From Desarmillaria ectypa (Eukaryota; Basidiomycota; Agaricomycetes; Agaricales; Physalacriaceae), in assembly GCA_030407005.1 (NCBI GenBank), contig JAUDYN010000004.1, positions 2,046,001 to 2,110,000 on the forward strand: 64,000 nt of DNA, read 5' to 3'. A program made the position numbers and the translations under genes. The notes beneath the pieces were generated by a model. That model did not search any database. It worked only from the letters and a program-made list of their open reading frames with translations, and had not been told where the DNA came from. Positions 1 to 15,848 of this stretch are shown here, piece after piece (positions within the stretch are counted from its first letter, which is position 1; each line of letters starts with the position of its first letter).

Positions 1-2691
<2,691 letters not shown>

Positions 2692-2853
2692 TTCACCTCG
2701 ATTGATAAAGGGAGGTGGTAGGGAAGAGACGACTCGAAACTAAACACAAACAAACATCCCTCGTTTGTTCGCTCGCCCAATTTGGAAATGCTTCACCTTC
2801 CTCTCATTCTCATTCTTGCCTGTATAAACATTATTTATAAATTCGTCTCCATA
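2692..2853. promoter_or_regulatory. Shared divergent promoter, CEF1 / BRCT gene
   Basis: Only 162 bp separate the CEF1 ATG (minus) from the chosen BRCT-protein ATG (plus). Both 5' UTRs and both core promoters must fit here or overlap the neighbour. No clear TATA element stands out. The regulatory role is inferred from geometry alone. Confidence 0.5.
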
Positions 2854-3698
2854 ATGGAGAAATATTTCACGGTTTCCAAGCCTGCATCACTTCGCAAAGG
2901 ACTCGATGCCAAAGACAGCAAGTCGACACGATACCAACCCTATAATGCGCCTGAGAGCCGACCGCTTAGACCTAAGGAGAAGATAAAGTACATGTTGTTT
3001 TCATGCTCAATCTCCGAAACTTACAATCCTTGGAAAGCCTTCTTCTAGAGCAACTGCCCGACTTTGAGACTGAGCCATCCCCAGCCAACCTTACGAAACT
3101 GTTATTGAACACACTGCCCGACGAGTCAAATCCCCTCACTCATTCTGATCTTTCTGATCGTTCAGGTTCAGGCCATGCTGATGTGTACTTGAATCGGTAT
3201 TGAGCTTTGTGTCAGATCATGTTATTTCAACATCAACGGGTCACCAAGTTGCGGAGACGCGTATCTCTCATCGAACAGAATATTTTGAGGCCCGTGCTCA
3301 GAAACTCGCCCAACAGAGAGAAAAAGGATGCTCTGAGAGTCAAATATTGCGCAACACCCGCATCTACATTGACGGATATCTGTCTGGCACGACCGACATC
3401 GAAATGAAACGAATAGTAACGGAAGCTGGTGGTACTATTTTGTGAGTTTGTTCTATTCTTTTACTATTTAAGTTTAAATTATATTAGAATGACCACCTCC
3501 GGTGCGACGCATATATTGTCGTCTCAATGTCTCAATGGCTCCAAGACCCACAAGATACTTAAAGCCAAGTCAAGAACGCAATTGCAGGTCGTTAAACCTG
3601 AATGGGTATTAGATAGCATCAAATCGGGAAGACGGCTACCTGAGAGAACGTATACCTTAGTCAAGAGCCATTCGATGAAGACGCTACCTAATATGTAG
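2854..3698 (+). CDS. Stand-alone Rev1-like BRCT domain protein
   Basis: A small protein of about 220-230 residues made of a low-complexity N-terminus and one C-terminal BRCT domain. The start is the ATG giving MEKYFTVSKPASLRKGLDAK. The BRCT part reads ILRNTRIYIDGYLSGTTDIE, then EAGGTIL, an intron near 3442-3487, and RMTTSGATHILSSQCLNGSK, ending in VVKPEWVLDSIKSGRRLPE. This resembles the BRCT of the translesion polymerase Rev1, which includes the conserved Gly-Gly turn and the Trp of helix 3. A stop follows 20 residues later, so there is no Y-family polymerase domain. Introns near 2988-3048 and 3198-3250 are inferred. Likely nuclear and DNA-repair related by family; the exact function is not known. 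Confidence 0.72.
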
Positions 3699-3858
3699 CA
3701 AAGTTAAGGGATAACTTGTATTTTCAAGTATTATAATGTGCACAAGAACTTGTAAACACCACGTAAATTTGTGCTAGTAATTTATCCCCTTGTGTTACCG
3801 TGGAAACCTTGGCTCAGCACAGCCACATTCGTTATTCCTCTGCCACTACCGTCATCAA

Positions 3859-6124
3859 ATGGTTTCTGAACAGAGCAGTACGCATTCTCCCCGAATTTCT
3901 GACCGTACTCATCATATCTAACATTTATCAGATGCTCTCAAGTTGGACAAGTTCTGTACGTGTCAAAGGCGCCTCCGTAGACTCTATCCAATGCGTGTCG
4001 ACTAAGATTCCAGTCGCGAGAAGGATTTCGTAGAACTCCATGACCAAGTGCAGGTACATGACTACCGTACTATTTTTTATTAAAGCTTTGAAGGCCATAT
4101 TTTAGACGAGCGTCAAACTTCTCGATTCCTTGGAAACTTTCCTCTCCACATTTCAAAAGGATCTCTCAGCGGTATCAGGGCAAATATCAAAACTTCAAGA
4201 CAGAAGTAATGACATTGATAACAGGCTCAAGAGTCGTCGCGTTAGTGTTCAGTATGCACTATAAATGCCAACCTTCAATTGTTTTGCAGAAAATCGAGAA
4301 GCCGCTATCTAGTTTGATAGCTGACATTGCAATACCACCGTCAATCGCGACCATTATCTTGGACACTGACGTCGGCGAACCCTGGATTGATATTATCGAC
4401 GACTTTGAGAGGAAGCTAGATGCATGCAAAGTACGGGCACAAGTAAAGGCGGCGAGAGACGTGGGCGAAGTTGCAGAGGGTCTACGGATAGTCGTACGTT
4501 CGCCTCTTTGCCACCAGCCTGTATCACTTACTGCCTCTCTAACCCAAGGCAGCTTCAAAGACGCGCTCCTTCTTCCTTGCCCTCTTTCAACCTATACACA
4601 AGAGCGTCACGACAAATATGCAAGTCATCCAGACATCTGTAATACTGAAATATCGGCCACTTTTTGCGTTTCTTCAGCGGCAGGCTCCAGATGTTGCACA
4701 TGAAGTTAAAAGGTCCTATGTTATCTCGGCCCGAGTTTATTATGAGACTGGCTTTCGTCGTTATGTGCGAAGTCTGGGATGGGTTAAGGTATGCTGTCTT
4801 TGTACTGTGCATCATTACTTTCCTCCACTCATCCATCTCAGGCTCGTTCAGCGCAGAAATTCGAGCTAATAACATCGTCGGAGCAGAAAACCACATCTAT
4901 CGACTTTGAGCGACTAGCATACGGTAAGATAGATGGACCCAGTGTTACATTGGCGTATATGGCGGATGATAAAACATACGTGAGCATGGCTTCTGCGCGC
5001 TTGTGAATTCAACTGATGTCTCTTGTTCAGACCGAGCCGATAGAAGCGCTATTACGATCCTTGCTTCTGGTTTTTATGGATAACGCAACTGCGGAATACA
5101 CCTTCATAAAGACCTTCTTTCCTTTGCAGACACCTCGTCATCCAGACTTAGAAAGCACCCTGTCACCTGCATTTTCACCTATTGACAATAACTCTTATGC
5201 CGGCTCTGAACTTGGCGGTCTTCGGACGCCGGTGCCTCCTTCAATATCAGCGCAACTAGCCTCTTTGAAGGAAGAGCAGGCAGCTACGGATGCTATCTGG
5301 AAACAGATATTTGACCCCGTACTTGAATATGTTCAGGTATGCCTTGGGATACTTGGACTCCAAACCAAGCCTTATATGTTTAGAACTTCGTCCGTTCTGC
5401 ACTAGAACCAGTACCTTCTATCATTCCACTCCTCACCATGATCCGCCTCATCGAAGATGTTGCGGCAGAAATTGAAAACCGCGCATGTCCTGCTGCTGTG
5501 ACATTTATGTTTGGCATTCGCATGGATCTATGGCCGGTTTTTCAGAAGGTGATGTCGGAAAATATTGATGGTGTAAAGAAACTTGCGGAGGGTGGCAGTT
5601 CGAGTTATTTCAGTCGCGCTACTGCTTTGACCGAATCCACCGTCATCAATGTGGGATATTCGTCACAAAGAGAGAAACAACATTCTGACAGTCCTTAGCT
5701 CTGTAATCACTATATTGTCATTTTCAACTCTTTCGTGGCCTTGACGGAGCAATCAAACGAAACCATGATTTTCTCAAAGTGAGTCAACTTCTTTCACGTC
5801 CTTTGTTGTCTTTTCTGAAGTATCACAGTCTTCTACGTTTAAGACAAGAGCTTGCCAAGATGATCCAACGCTATGTTAATCAAATTAGTGATAACATAGT
5901 TAAGGCTACGGCGCAGTCATCCATGTATGAGACGTTATTACAAGGACTCAGTGTACGTGGTCCAGCCATTATTTGATACCTACTCTCAATCAAAATTTCC
6001 ACAGAAAGGCAATCTCTTCGCAGCACATCCTAAATCTCAGCTAGAGCTGGCGTATTGGTCCAATCTAGAAGAGGAAGCACGACGTAAGATAATATCCGCA
6101 CAGCAAGCTAAACAGCGACGGTAG
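3859..6124 (+). CDS. VPS52: GARP/EARP complex subunit Vps52
   Basis: Subunit of the Golgi-associated retrograde protein tethering complex, which captures endosome-derived vesicles at the trans-Golgi. The reading across exons gives a coiled-coil segment (VKLLDSLETFLSTFQKDLSA then DRSNDIDNRLKSR), the family core (IEKPLSSLIADIAIPPSIAT), and YVISARVYYETGFRRYVRSL and VFMDNATAEYTFIKTFF, as in Vps52/Sac2 proteins. At least eight short introns are needed. The first two exons are uncertain: the ATG at 3859 with a donor near 3875 gives a plausible start. The C-terminus is rich in Lys/Arg/Gln (AQQAKQRR) before the stop at 6122-6124. The family call is firm. Confidence 0.85.
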
Positions 6125-6309
6125 AAAGGTTAAATACAATTTTTAGCACACAATCTAGCTATTTATCACGGAATAATTTTATTGCCAGTTCACAACCCAA
6201 GTCCAGACTTCACAGATCTCCCAACCGAAGGTAACAATGCTAATAATAATGATACGCTGAACAAATAAGAAATGATAGTTTGTGCTGCGTGCAGTCATAG
6301 AAATGGGGA

Positions 6310-9300
6310 TCAGACTTTACCGCCTACACGAGCCGGATCTTTCTGCAACGTCGGGAAGGACGCCTTCAAAAGACTGCCATTTTGCTTGCCTATACCCAAC
6401 CGATTGAGAACATCTCTCACTTCTCCCGTGCTGGATGTAATAGTACGTTTCTTCGTCCTCGACCGCGTCTTCGTCAAACGATTGTCCCCCACGGACGAGC
6501 CATGGTCGAGTGTGGATATGGAGGACGGTCGACCCCCCAAAGCTAACGCTGGGTTTGACATGCTGCTTCGACCTTCCAGTGCCTCTCGTAATTCTGTAAC
6601 TCCTACGCCCCGAGTAGAGCGAGCGAGACTCTGAAGTGACATGTTTTCGATGTGCATGAAACCTGGCGAGATCTTGAGAAGGGGTGAGATCCCATCACCA
6701 CGTATCGTGCTGTCATATGGGGTGGATTTTTTATAGGCTAGGAAATGTGGCCGATCAGCGACTAAGAGTATTTACCAAGGAAGAACAACTTACATTCCTT
6801 CAATGCCCCTTCGGCGGTCCACTTGACTGAGAATCGCCACAGAAGGCTCTGGCTATCCAGGCCGGTAGCTTCTTGCACATTTCGGTTCGCAACAAGATGT
6901 GAAAGAGCTGCCTCAGCATCAACACCAGACCAAGCAAGCTCATTTGAAGATATGTCTTCAAAAGAAAACTGTACAGGCTGTGACCTTGAACAATACGTCC
7001 CTATATCCCAGGGCGAATTCGTAGGCAACTTCGATAGACTGGGCACCTTTGTTAAGGCCTCGAACCACATTGTTAGGGCAATGCAATGCTTATGAACAAA
7101 AGGCATCTACCTTTTCGGCCATATCTACTAATTGCTTGCAATCCCATTGGGACCCTAGCAGCAACCAAAGTTTCGCGAGAACGGCCTTTGTCGCATTGAT
7201 CCGACGAACAGTTGCAGGATCGCCAACATCATCTTTACGCGTAGCACCGTCCAATGCTAGTAGCATCGGTAGACCGGTCAACAAACCACGAACGGGCAAT
7301 TGCGCGTGAACGGTCGTTAAGATGTCAAGTATATGGGTGTAGTCCGACAAACATGCTGAACCGGAGGATGTTACTTGGGAGGGCGCCCTTTCTAGCAGAC
7401 GGAATGCCAACGATATTTTATGTGATCGAGGTGCCTGGGAAGCAGAAAATGAAGTGTCTTGAGTGGGTGACTCTGCTGTCAGGTCGTGATCGTGAGGCTC
7501 TGCAGATCTGGCGGCATGATCGTGACCATTGACTGAGGCAGAATAGGAAGTAGAAGGACTAGATGTAAGGCCTAGTGATGCGGTGGTGGCAAGGATATAT
7601 ACGTAAGCATGGAGGGCGTTAAGAAACTTAGCACCACTGTCCCCGGAATACAGAAGGACGTGCTTGTTTACGGTCTGCGGCTGATAAGGACTATCAGCAT
7701 CAGATAGATCAGGGTGCTTCGGCATTTCATTTGCTAGATAGAAAACCAATGTTTGTGTGTAATCCGCACGTACTGCATACTCTTTGTCGCACAGCAGACT
7801 CAGAGTGTCATGCCAGATGTCGGGAGAAACCCTTGTCCTCCTGGATGCTCTTTCGTCGATACCAGCATCCTTATTGGTAGCGTTGATAGAAGGAGATGAT
7901 GTTTTGCCTGACACAGATTCAGGACGTTTCTTTGACTCGGCATTGCCAGAAGATTCGTGGATGTCGGCAGAGTGTATGAGGCCAGAAAGGCCGGCAAGTA
8001 ATTCACGGATGACCTCTGTCCGGACATGCCCGCTGGAAGACCCGCCACGGCCTACAACGCCTTGTATTTCAATCAATATTAGCCTATTGATCAGTTCAAC
8101 CTGCGAAGAACAATAAGCACCATGCGAAACACAGACACTATTGACTAACCGCAAGATCCTGAATCTGATCAGAGTAGTAAACATGAGTGCCTAGAGACGA
8201 TATGCATTGAACGAGCGCTGGGAGGAGGGGGTCTTCGGTGTCTAGGGACGTACGACGTACAGCCATAGTCATCAAATTTGATAGAATATCGGAGGTGGAG
8301 AGATTGATGAGAGGAGTAGCAGAGTTAAAGACGGTTGTCACCATAGAAGTAAGAGCTTTATGCATCGAACTGGTGACAGGTTCATCTTGACCTTGTAGGA
8401 GTCTTTCCACGAGCCATGTCGGGACAGCGTATCTATATTGATATTGTGACCAGTCAGCAGTCCTTTGGGCAAACCAGCAGCAATGTTGTAGGTTGGTCCA
8501 GCCCTTCATGTCATCAAGATTGTCAAAAGATGACCGCATTATGTATCCTAATTGTGATCCGTTCGCATGTTCCAGCAAGGTGACAAAGGCGCGCAAACAC
8601 GCGCTCGAGACGTCTGAGATTGAGGGACCCTTGTCTCCGTCAATGTGGATGTGGATAGAAGCAGCACGTCTTTCGATGATTGGTCGCGTACGAAATTCTG
8701 AGAGGTAAGGCGATAATGGAGCTTTTTTGACGCCTTCGGCCCTGTTAAGTAGTCAACCAACGCATACCCAGGTGACAGAAAAAAGCGCTTACTGGTCGTC
8801 CAAAACTTTGAGGTCTGTCTGAAACATGGTTACTAGAATGGGACGCATGATGATAGAAACTTGGGAGCGAAACTGAAGAGAATCATTATATAATGCCTCC
8901 GAGCTTAACGCTCCTGTGAGCGCGGCAAATCCGACAAGGCGCGTCCTGTAAGACGTGAATATTGGATAATATGTGCACGCCAGCCCGACTCACCGGTTCT
9001 GGACTTCAGGGTCTTTTGCTTGAGAACAGCTCAACGTGGCAAAACCTCTGAGTGCCGAGAGATAATCCCGAGTAAAGTCACTGTCAGCCCCAATAAGCTG
9101 ACCGTTGGTGTAGGTTGTCCAGGCCGTGAACTATCCGACTAAGTCAGCGGTCTGAGAGGATACGATTGCTAAGCACATACGACGCTGGCGGCCCTTGCCA
9201 CGACCTCAATATCCGACGGAACGGAAGACAGGGCTGCATCGACTGATGCCACCAAGGAGGGAGAAAGGAGAGCAATATCTCGACGGCATTCCGTAGCAAG

Positions 9301-9673
9301 AGCGCGAAATATAGCCAGGGTTATTAAGAGAGATCTGTTGGGCGGCTGCCATTAATTAATGCAAGTATATTTACGAGATTTACATACGCTCTTGTGCGAA
9401 TATTTCCTGAGCGAGCCTTCCTGCATTCTCCTCTGAGGCGTTTCTCGAGTTCGCTACCCAATTTCGTCAACTTTCCGGGGTGATTCGAGCTGTTGAACGG
9501 AAGATGAGCGAGGAAGAACGAAGGACCCTTGATGATACAGACGCATAGTAGGTGAGACGGCTCAGTTCTTGGGAATTTGGGGAGTAGTCTGGACCGGCCG
9601 TCAAGAGCGAAGAAGCAGGAGGGTAGCACGAGTTGAGTAGTTGCACGTGATTGGGGGTGAAGATGAGGTTCAT
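6310..9673 (-). CDS. EFR3: EFR3 family plasma-membrane protein
   Basis: Peripheral plasma-membrane anchor that recruits the Stt4/PI4KIIIalpha kinase complex and so supports PI4P synthesis. The start MNLIFTPNHVQLLNSCYPP is followed by SQELSRLTYYAS, the conserved Efr3 N-terminal segment. The single Cys near residue 15 is a candidate lipidation site. A long run of helical, HEAT/ARM-like sequence follows over many exons (for example SQLGYIMRSSFDNLDD and TSDILSNLMTMAVRRTSLDT), then a basic, Ser/Thr-rich tail. The stop is at 6310. About 900-1000 residues after splicing, normal for fungal Efr3. The N-terminal exon boundary near 9490-9560 is inferred from family resemblance. Confidence 0.82.
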
Positions 9674-10058
9674 GACAAGGGCGTTACCGTATGACAGCGA
9701 AAAAGAAGAGATCGCTCGCTTAGCTCGTCAGACACGCGCAGCCTTACATTCACTGGCAATTCCCGGACACCGCGACATACCCCGTGGGAACTTTCGCCCT
9801 ATTTAGCCGTCAACGCAACTTTTTTTTCTCCTTCGAACTGACTACCATCATCAACAGCTCTCCACTGGTGAGTGTCTTTTTCATCATTGCGCGCAGGATG
9901 AATCTTTGCTGTGCACCAGTCCGAGTACACATTGTGTGCACTGCGGACAAATTCCCTGGCTCCCTATATACGCTTGGGGGCCCTGATCTTTCCCTCTCAA
10001 TACACTGTTTGATTGTTGACTAACTGGACTCTTGTACAGAAAACATATACACTCCTAA
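9674..10058. other. Intergenic: EFR3 upstream region
   Basis: It holds the EFR3 5' flank on the minus side, including a T-rich stretch near 9825-9835. Short ORFs here have no protein-like signature. Nothing else recognised. Confidence 0.5.
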
Positions 10059-11516
10059 TTATATGGTCTGCCTGGCTCGGTAGATCTGGTTGACGCCAAA
10101 GTAGGGATTGTTTATTCCGTCAATCCATGACTCTTGCTCGATAACCAATCACGAATGTTTTTCATAGAACAGCGACGGACCTCCATGCATCATGGCTTGC
10201 CTTCCTCGGGATAGGCTGCGATGCATTGAAGATATCGTTGCAAGTGTATACCTATTTTGTTATCAGTCATGAAATATATTGGGATGTTTGATCGTTACTT
10301 TAAGCGCCGGCTGGTTCGTGACCACGTGGATTCTTTGTTAACTACATCACACGAATGCGTCATGAAATTTTACCTTATCCCTGAATTTATGCTCCACACT
10401 GGGAATGTTGGCTAATGTCCGTTATTGTTGTCGTATATCCAGCAGTTGTCAAAACCCACGCAACCTGGCTAATGACGAGTATGTGTTCTGCCAACGAAGG
10501 GCAAAGGTGCACGAACCTATCCCACAATAATCTCTTCCTTCCGTCATGTTAATGCTCATTCCGATAGACTTTGCCACGCTGAAATTCAATGGCAATCCGG
10601 GTGCCTCAATTAAGTCTCCAGTTGGGATGAGGTGGCCATCCGTGGCAATAATTCTGGACGCGTCAAACTGAGCAAAATACCCATCCAAGTCGCTGGTTTC
10701 CTCGTATGCTTCAATATTCCAATAATGACCACCTCAAGGTGGCGACTGAGTTGTACTTGCGATGCATATATACGCTTCACATACTGAGCATGATAGGCGT
10801 TTTCTATGTGGCGACAGCTTCCGTGCTAATCTTCTAGGTTTCTTTTACTTTCAATTCGTAAGTGGATTAACAGAACAACAGACGTACTGCTGCGATAATG
10901 GATCCCGGGAATCCTTGTTCACCGGCAGGATCAACCAAGGCGAATGTAACAATGCTAGACGTCTCTTTTGCTATAGTCCATGTACGACGATCATAACCAA
11001 AGTACCCGCCATACAGCGAATTCGTTCCATTGTTCTCATTCTCTGGTACCTGGAGCTTATTTGACCCAGAAGCGTGTCCTGAAGGTTTCTTTTCGCGGAC
11101 CTACTAGCTTCCTACAACGGATCCGAAATCGGGACGGTTAGGGTCCATCTCGTACATCGCCTAAAGCTGTCCGCGCATTGGTATGACATGTCTGGGGCTC
11201 GGGCAACGTACGAGGTTGTCATAGCCAAACAAGATATCTCGAAGGAGTAAAGTCAGTCTTGTCGGTGCTCAGTGAGTGCCAGTGGTCCAGTTGCACCTTG
11301 TCTTTCACCCAGAAATTGGTTGTCGCCGCGCCTAGAGGTATGAAGCTGGCCATCGCGGAACCATCGGAGGCCGTCAAAGTGATTACCTCAAAGGACTCTA
11401 ACGCGTGTTCAGACAGTGACAAGATCCGCCATTGTGAACAGTACCTGCGTCCACTAAGACCTGAGGCGCTCCACGGGGGAGTACGCAGAAAGAAATACCA
11501 GAGACATCCGCAACAT
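10059..11516 (-). pseudogene. Decayed aldose 1-epimerase (mutarotase) gene
   Basis: Aldose 1-epimerases interconvert alpha and beta sugar anomers. The whole family core can be followed on the minus strand: a hydrophobic start (MLRMSLVFLSAYS), SFEVITLTASDGSAMASF and PLGAATTNFWVKDK, RDILFGYDNL, YEMDPNRPDFGSVVG, NSLYGGYFGYDRRTW, DPAGEQGFPGS, HYWNIEAYEETSDLDGYF, ATDGHLIPTGDL, GFDNCWIYDNNN, FPVWSINSGIR, then IEQESWIDGINNPYFGVNQI. The frame is broken repeatedly: two TAG at 11101-11106, TAG at 10834-10836 and 10804-10806, TAG at 10413-10415, TGA at 10149-10151, and a frame change between SQPIPRKASH and GGPSLFYEKHS near 10175. Some stops could lie in unrecognised introns, but not all. The product would be secreted if it were intact. 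Confidence 0.8.
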
Positions 11517-11980
11517 CTGGAAGAGACGAGTAGGTCCTCGTAGTACAACCTCACGAAATATCATATATACTGGTTTATGACAGAGATATGGAATCCCTGC
11601 TCCACTGACCTGTTCAATCAAAGTCGGTAACGGCAATGCGATCCACGGGACTCTTCGCTGTCATATGTGCAAGGATTCTGCGTGAGCGGACCGTTATAGT
11701 TGCCAGGGCTGATTTAGGCTTCGAACCTGAACGGGTAGAGATTTCTGTCTGACGTTAAATCAAACAGCGACAACATTCTGGTTAGGCACTGTAAGTCAAG
11801 TTCGGGGTTACTCCCTGCTTAGGCAGCACTTGGCGACGTTTCAGAAATCCACTTGGGCCATACTGTACTGAAATAAAGAACTGAATTTCTCCAAATTGAT
11901 GTTAAATGATATGGTGTTTACAAGGCATAAATGAGGGAAAGCGTGGCCTGAATGTTCATCGAGGTACCTACAATTATACA
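11517..11980. other. Intergenic: between pseudogene and unknown gene
   Basis: It contains the 5' flank of the epimerase pseudogene and the 3' flank of the next minus-strand gene. A short minus ORF at 11454-11636 overlaps the pseudogene start and looks non-coding. Nothing else recognised. Confidence 0.45.
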
Positions 11981-13895
11981 TCAAGAAAGAGCGTATTGCA
12001 GAGAAGAATTGTTAGCGATATTATAATGCATAGGTAACGGCTGCAAGTTCGAAGCCGTATTAGGGTTCGTACGCTGAAAGTATTCGTCATCGCTATCGTC
12101 ATCCAGGATAGTACATTTCTGAACCGTGGAATCAAAATCAGGTAGGTCATTGAGAATCGATTCAAGCAAACGCGGCAAGTCAGGTCTCATCAATTGAGTT
12201 TCGGCTATCCATCGCCGACTGATCATCCAACTAGCCACACCTTTGGGAGGCAGACAAAAGCCTTCCTTCAATGGACCAACCGCTCGGTCTTTCTTTCCAA
12301 CACCCCTCTTGGGCTTGGACGCCTTGTCTCCGATATCTTCCCTGTCCAGTATCTCGTAGAATCTAATCAAACGTTTACTGCGCCATGGATACCCTCGAGA
12401 ACACAGCAAACCGTCGTCTTCCGAGTCAGAATCATCGGAAGACATGCATTCGAGTTGAAATGCGCCATCGAACGCAATGCGCTCAAAAGCTTCAATACGA
12501 AGCCGTGCATCGGCGCGATTCGTGAGTTTCTGTGCAGACATCAGGCTTATAGTTTAAGTCAAGTTGGACATGTGAACTCACGGTTTTCCTGCGGGATACA
12601 TGCCTGGATTTCTGTGCTTTCCGTTCTTCCCGAGCCTTGGCATGTTCGGCCTCTCTATCATCCCTCTGCGCCTTGAACTTCTGCCGGAAAGTAGTGAAGC
12701 ATTGATCGAACGCAGAGTCCAGATTCTTCTTGCTGAACTCCCCGTCAGGAACATCTTTGTACCGTCGACGTTTCTCCTTGATACTGGCAATGATGCGAGC
12801 CTTCATACGTGCGTTGTGCACAGACTGTTTAGCTGTCTTGTCCCAAACAAAACGCACAGGATCAGTGTCCTTGAGTGATTGACCTTCGATATGACTATCA
12901 GGAAGTTTACTAGCGTTTGAGACATCCATGAGCAGCAATATATGCGTTCTCATTGCATGCTAGAGAAAATATACTATCAATCGATAGGCCTAAGCAAATA
13001 GAGAAAAGTAGCTGACATGGATGGTGATACAACGTTTATCGTGATGATTTCGACGTTGTTTCTTCCGTTCGCGTGCCAAGACAGAGCTGTCTGAAGTGCT
13101 GCTACCAGAATCTGACTCTTCATTGCTGCTAGATGATGCTCGTCGTTTTTTACGCGATTTTGATGGCGATCGTTGCGTCGGCACCACAGGCTGTGGGGAA
13201 GGTGATGGTGTCATGGCACTCATTGTAGGCTCGTCAGACGACAAATGCTGTTGTTGCTGGTCTGGAGCAACTGTGTATTGTTGAGGGTGATTTATGTTTG
13301 GCTGACTCGAGGAGCCTTGGACAAATGTGGGGCCAGGTGGTTGTGGAGCAGGCGAAATGGGAGAAGCAGACTGTAATTGCTGCGAAAATGGCGCGTTGCG
13401 AGCAGATGAAAGTGACGGAGATGCGCTGGGGGTCTGTTGAACATTTCCAGACACTGTCGAACGAAGAAAGACGAGTTCCTGTCGCAGCTCAAACAATTGA
13501 CGCTCCATATCTGCTTGTCGGTGGGCATATTTCGCCTCCTGCTCCTGTTCCCAAGCCATTCTCCTCTTGCGTTCTATCTCTTGCGCCTGGCTAGTTGCAG
13601 ACACAATCCGAAGTAATTCATGGACTGCTTGAACACCTCCTGTTGAGGGTTGGGTTTGTCTAGATGATCTCTCAGAGGCATGAGACGAAGTGAAACTGAC
13701 AGGAACTTACCTTGTGGGCGGTGGAGGCTGGGGTTCTGAGATTGCGAGCTCTAATTCACTTCTATGAGGAGCAGACTGCTGAGGTGGTTGGACAACGGGA
13801 TGATACGGCTCCGGATATGGATTCTGTGGCTGACGATTTCGATACGGAACGGCATAAGTTGGGTTGAGGGCATCCGAGAGTTCACTGGTGCCCAT
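11981..13895 (-). CDS. Gln/Pro/Ser-rich protein of unknown function
   Basis: I do not recognise a function. Splicing of about four exons gives an intact protein of roughly 550 residues. The start MGTSELSDALNPTYAVPYRN leads into a Pro/Gln-rich segment (PPQQSAPHRS, EPQPPPPTR). After an intron near 13663-13706 comes a coiled coil (EIERKRRMAWEQEQEAKYAH), then Ser/Pro/Gln-rich sequence and a basic stretch (SPSKSRKKRRASSSS) that looks like a nuclear signal. The C-terminal half is folded and charged: MRTHILLLMDVSNASKLPD, DPVRFVWDKTAKQSVHNARM, FTTFRQKFKAQRDDREAEHA, then CMSSDDSDSEDDG and GYPWRSKRLIRFYEILD. The first of these may dock or bind nucleic acid, but that is a guess. The intron at about 12526-12568 joins KSRHVSRRK to LTNRADARL. 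Confidence 0.7.
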
Positions 13896-14672
13896 ACCAC
13901 TCAGTCATGAATGCATGAAGGGCCAGTGTTCGAACTTGGTTGTCGAAAGACAGAATGTCTTGATTTGTTTCGAAGGGCACAGGCAAGCAAATTTGTCGGA
14001 CATTTTGCAAATACCTCATTTTGGAATATAATATATTATAATGTCGACTCTCCCTTGGCAAGGCCGTTTAATGCTATATGAGGCTTTATATGGCCTTATA
14101 CGGCCCCATAAGGTCCAAAACGTGATACGTGATACTAAATTCCACATTAACAAAATTCCAAACACTGAATGAAGGCCAATGTATTTGCACCTATGAATAC
14201 ATAGAAAATATACAAAAACTTTTCATCGTTTTTCTTTTTACAAAAAAAGTACTAAAAATATTTTGAATTTTTTACTATTTTCTGCAAATACAGTGAAAAG
14301 TTCTAAATATTTATACATTTTTTCTATAAAAATACTGAAAAGAAACTTTGAATATTTTCTGCATAATCAGGGGTAAAAAAACTGAAATTTTAGTACAGTG
14401 AAACCACAAGGCCTATCAAGATATGTTTTGCGGGAGTGAGCACATTTATAAAATAATTCTGACAAAATATTAAGGCTGTCAGGCTACACTTAGCACTGTA
14501 TAATTTGCGATAAGAGTATATTAGAAAAGAGTAATATAATAAGGCTAAGCATATACAGAATCTCTGACATTTGGACGGAAATTGCCGAATATCGCCCAAG
14601 AAGGAAGCGACGCGTCACTTTCACGTTCTTGCCACCAGCCTACGACGCTTGTTTACTCCTCGGTAGATTTCC
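13896..14672. other. AT-rich divergent intergenic region
   Basis: It separates the unknown gene (minus) from RPN11 (plus). Bases about 14190-14400 are strongly A/T-rich and contain degenerate internal repeats built on a core like aatatttt...ctgaaaag. A second oddity at about 14087-14120 is a run of alternating tatggcc / ttata / cggcc / ccata words. No ORF is convincing. It may be a decayed mobile element or a nucleosome-poor promoter; the sequence does not decide. Confidence 0.5.

Positions 14673-15848
<1,176 letters not shown>

Noticed and set aside
9784..10023. Plus-strand ORF starting with a hydrophobic segment
   Set aside because: It starts at a non-ATG or weak position, has no family resemblance, and overlaps the EFR3 5' region and the epimerase pseudogene end.
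11981..13895. Possible transposon-derived gene
   Set aside because: No transposase, reverse transcriptase or integrase motif and no flanking terminal repeats; the protein is better described as unknown.
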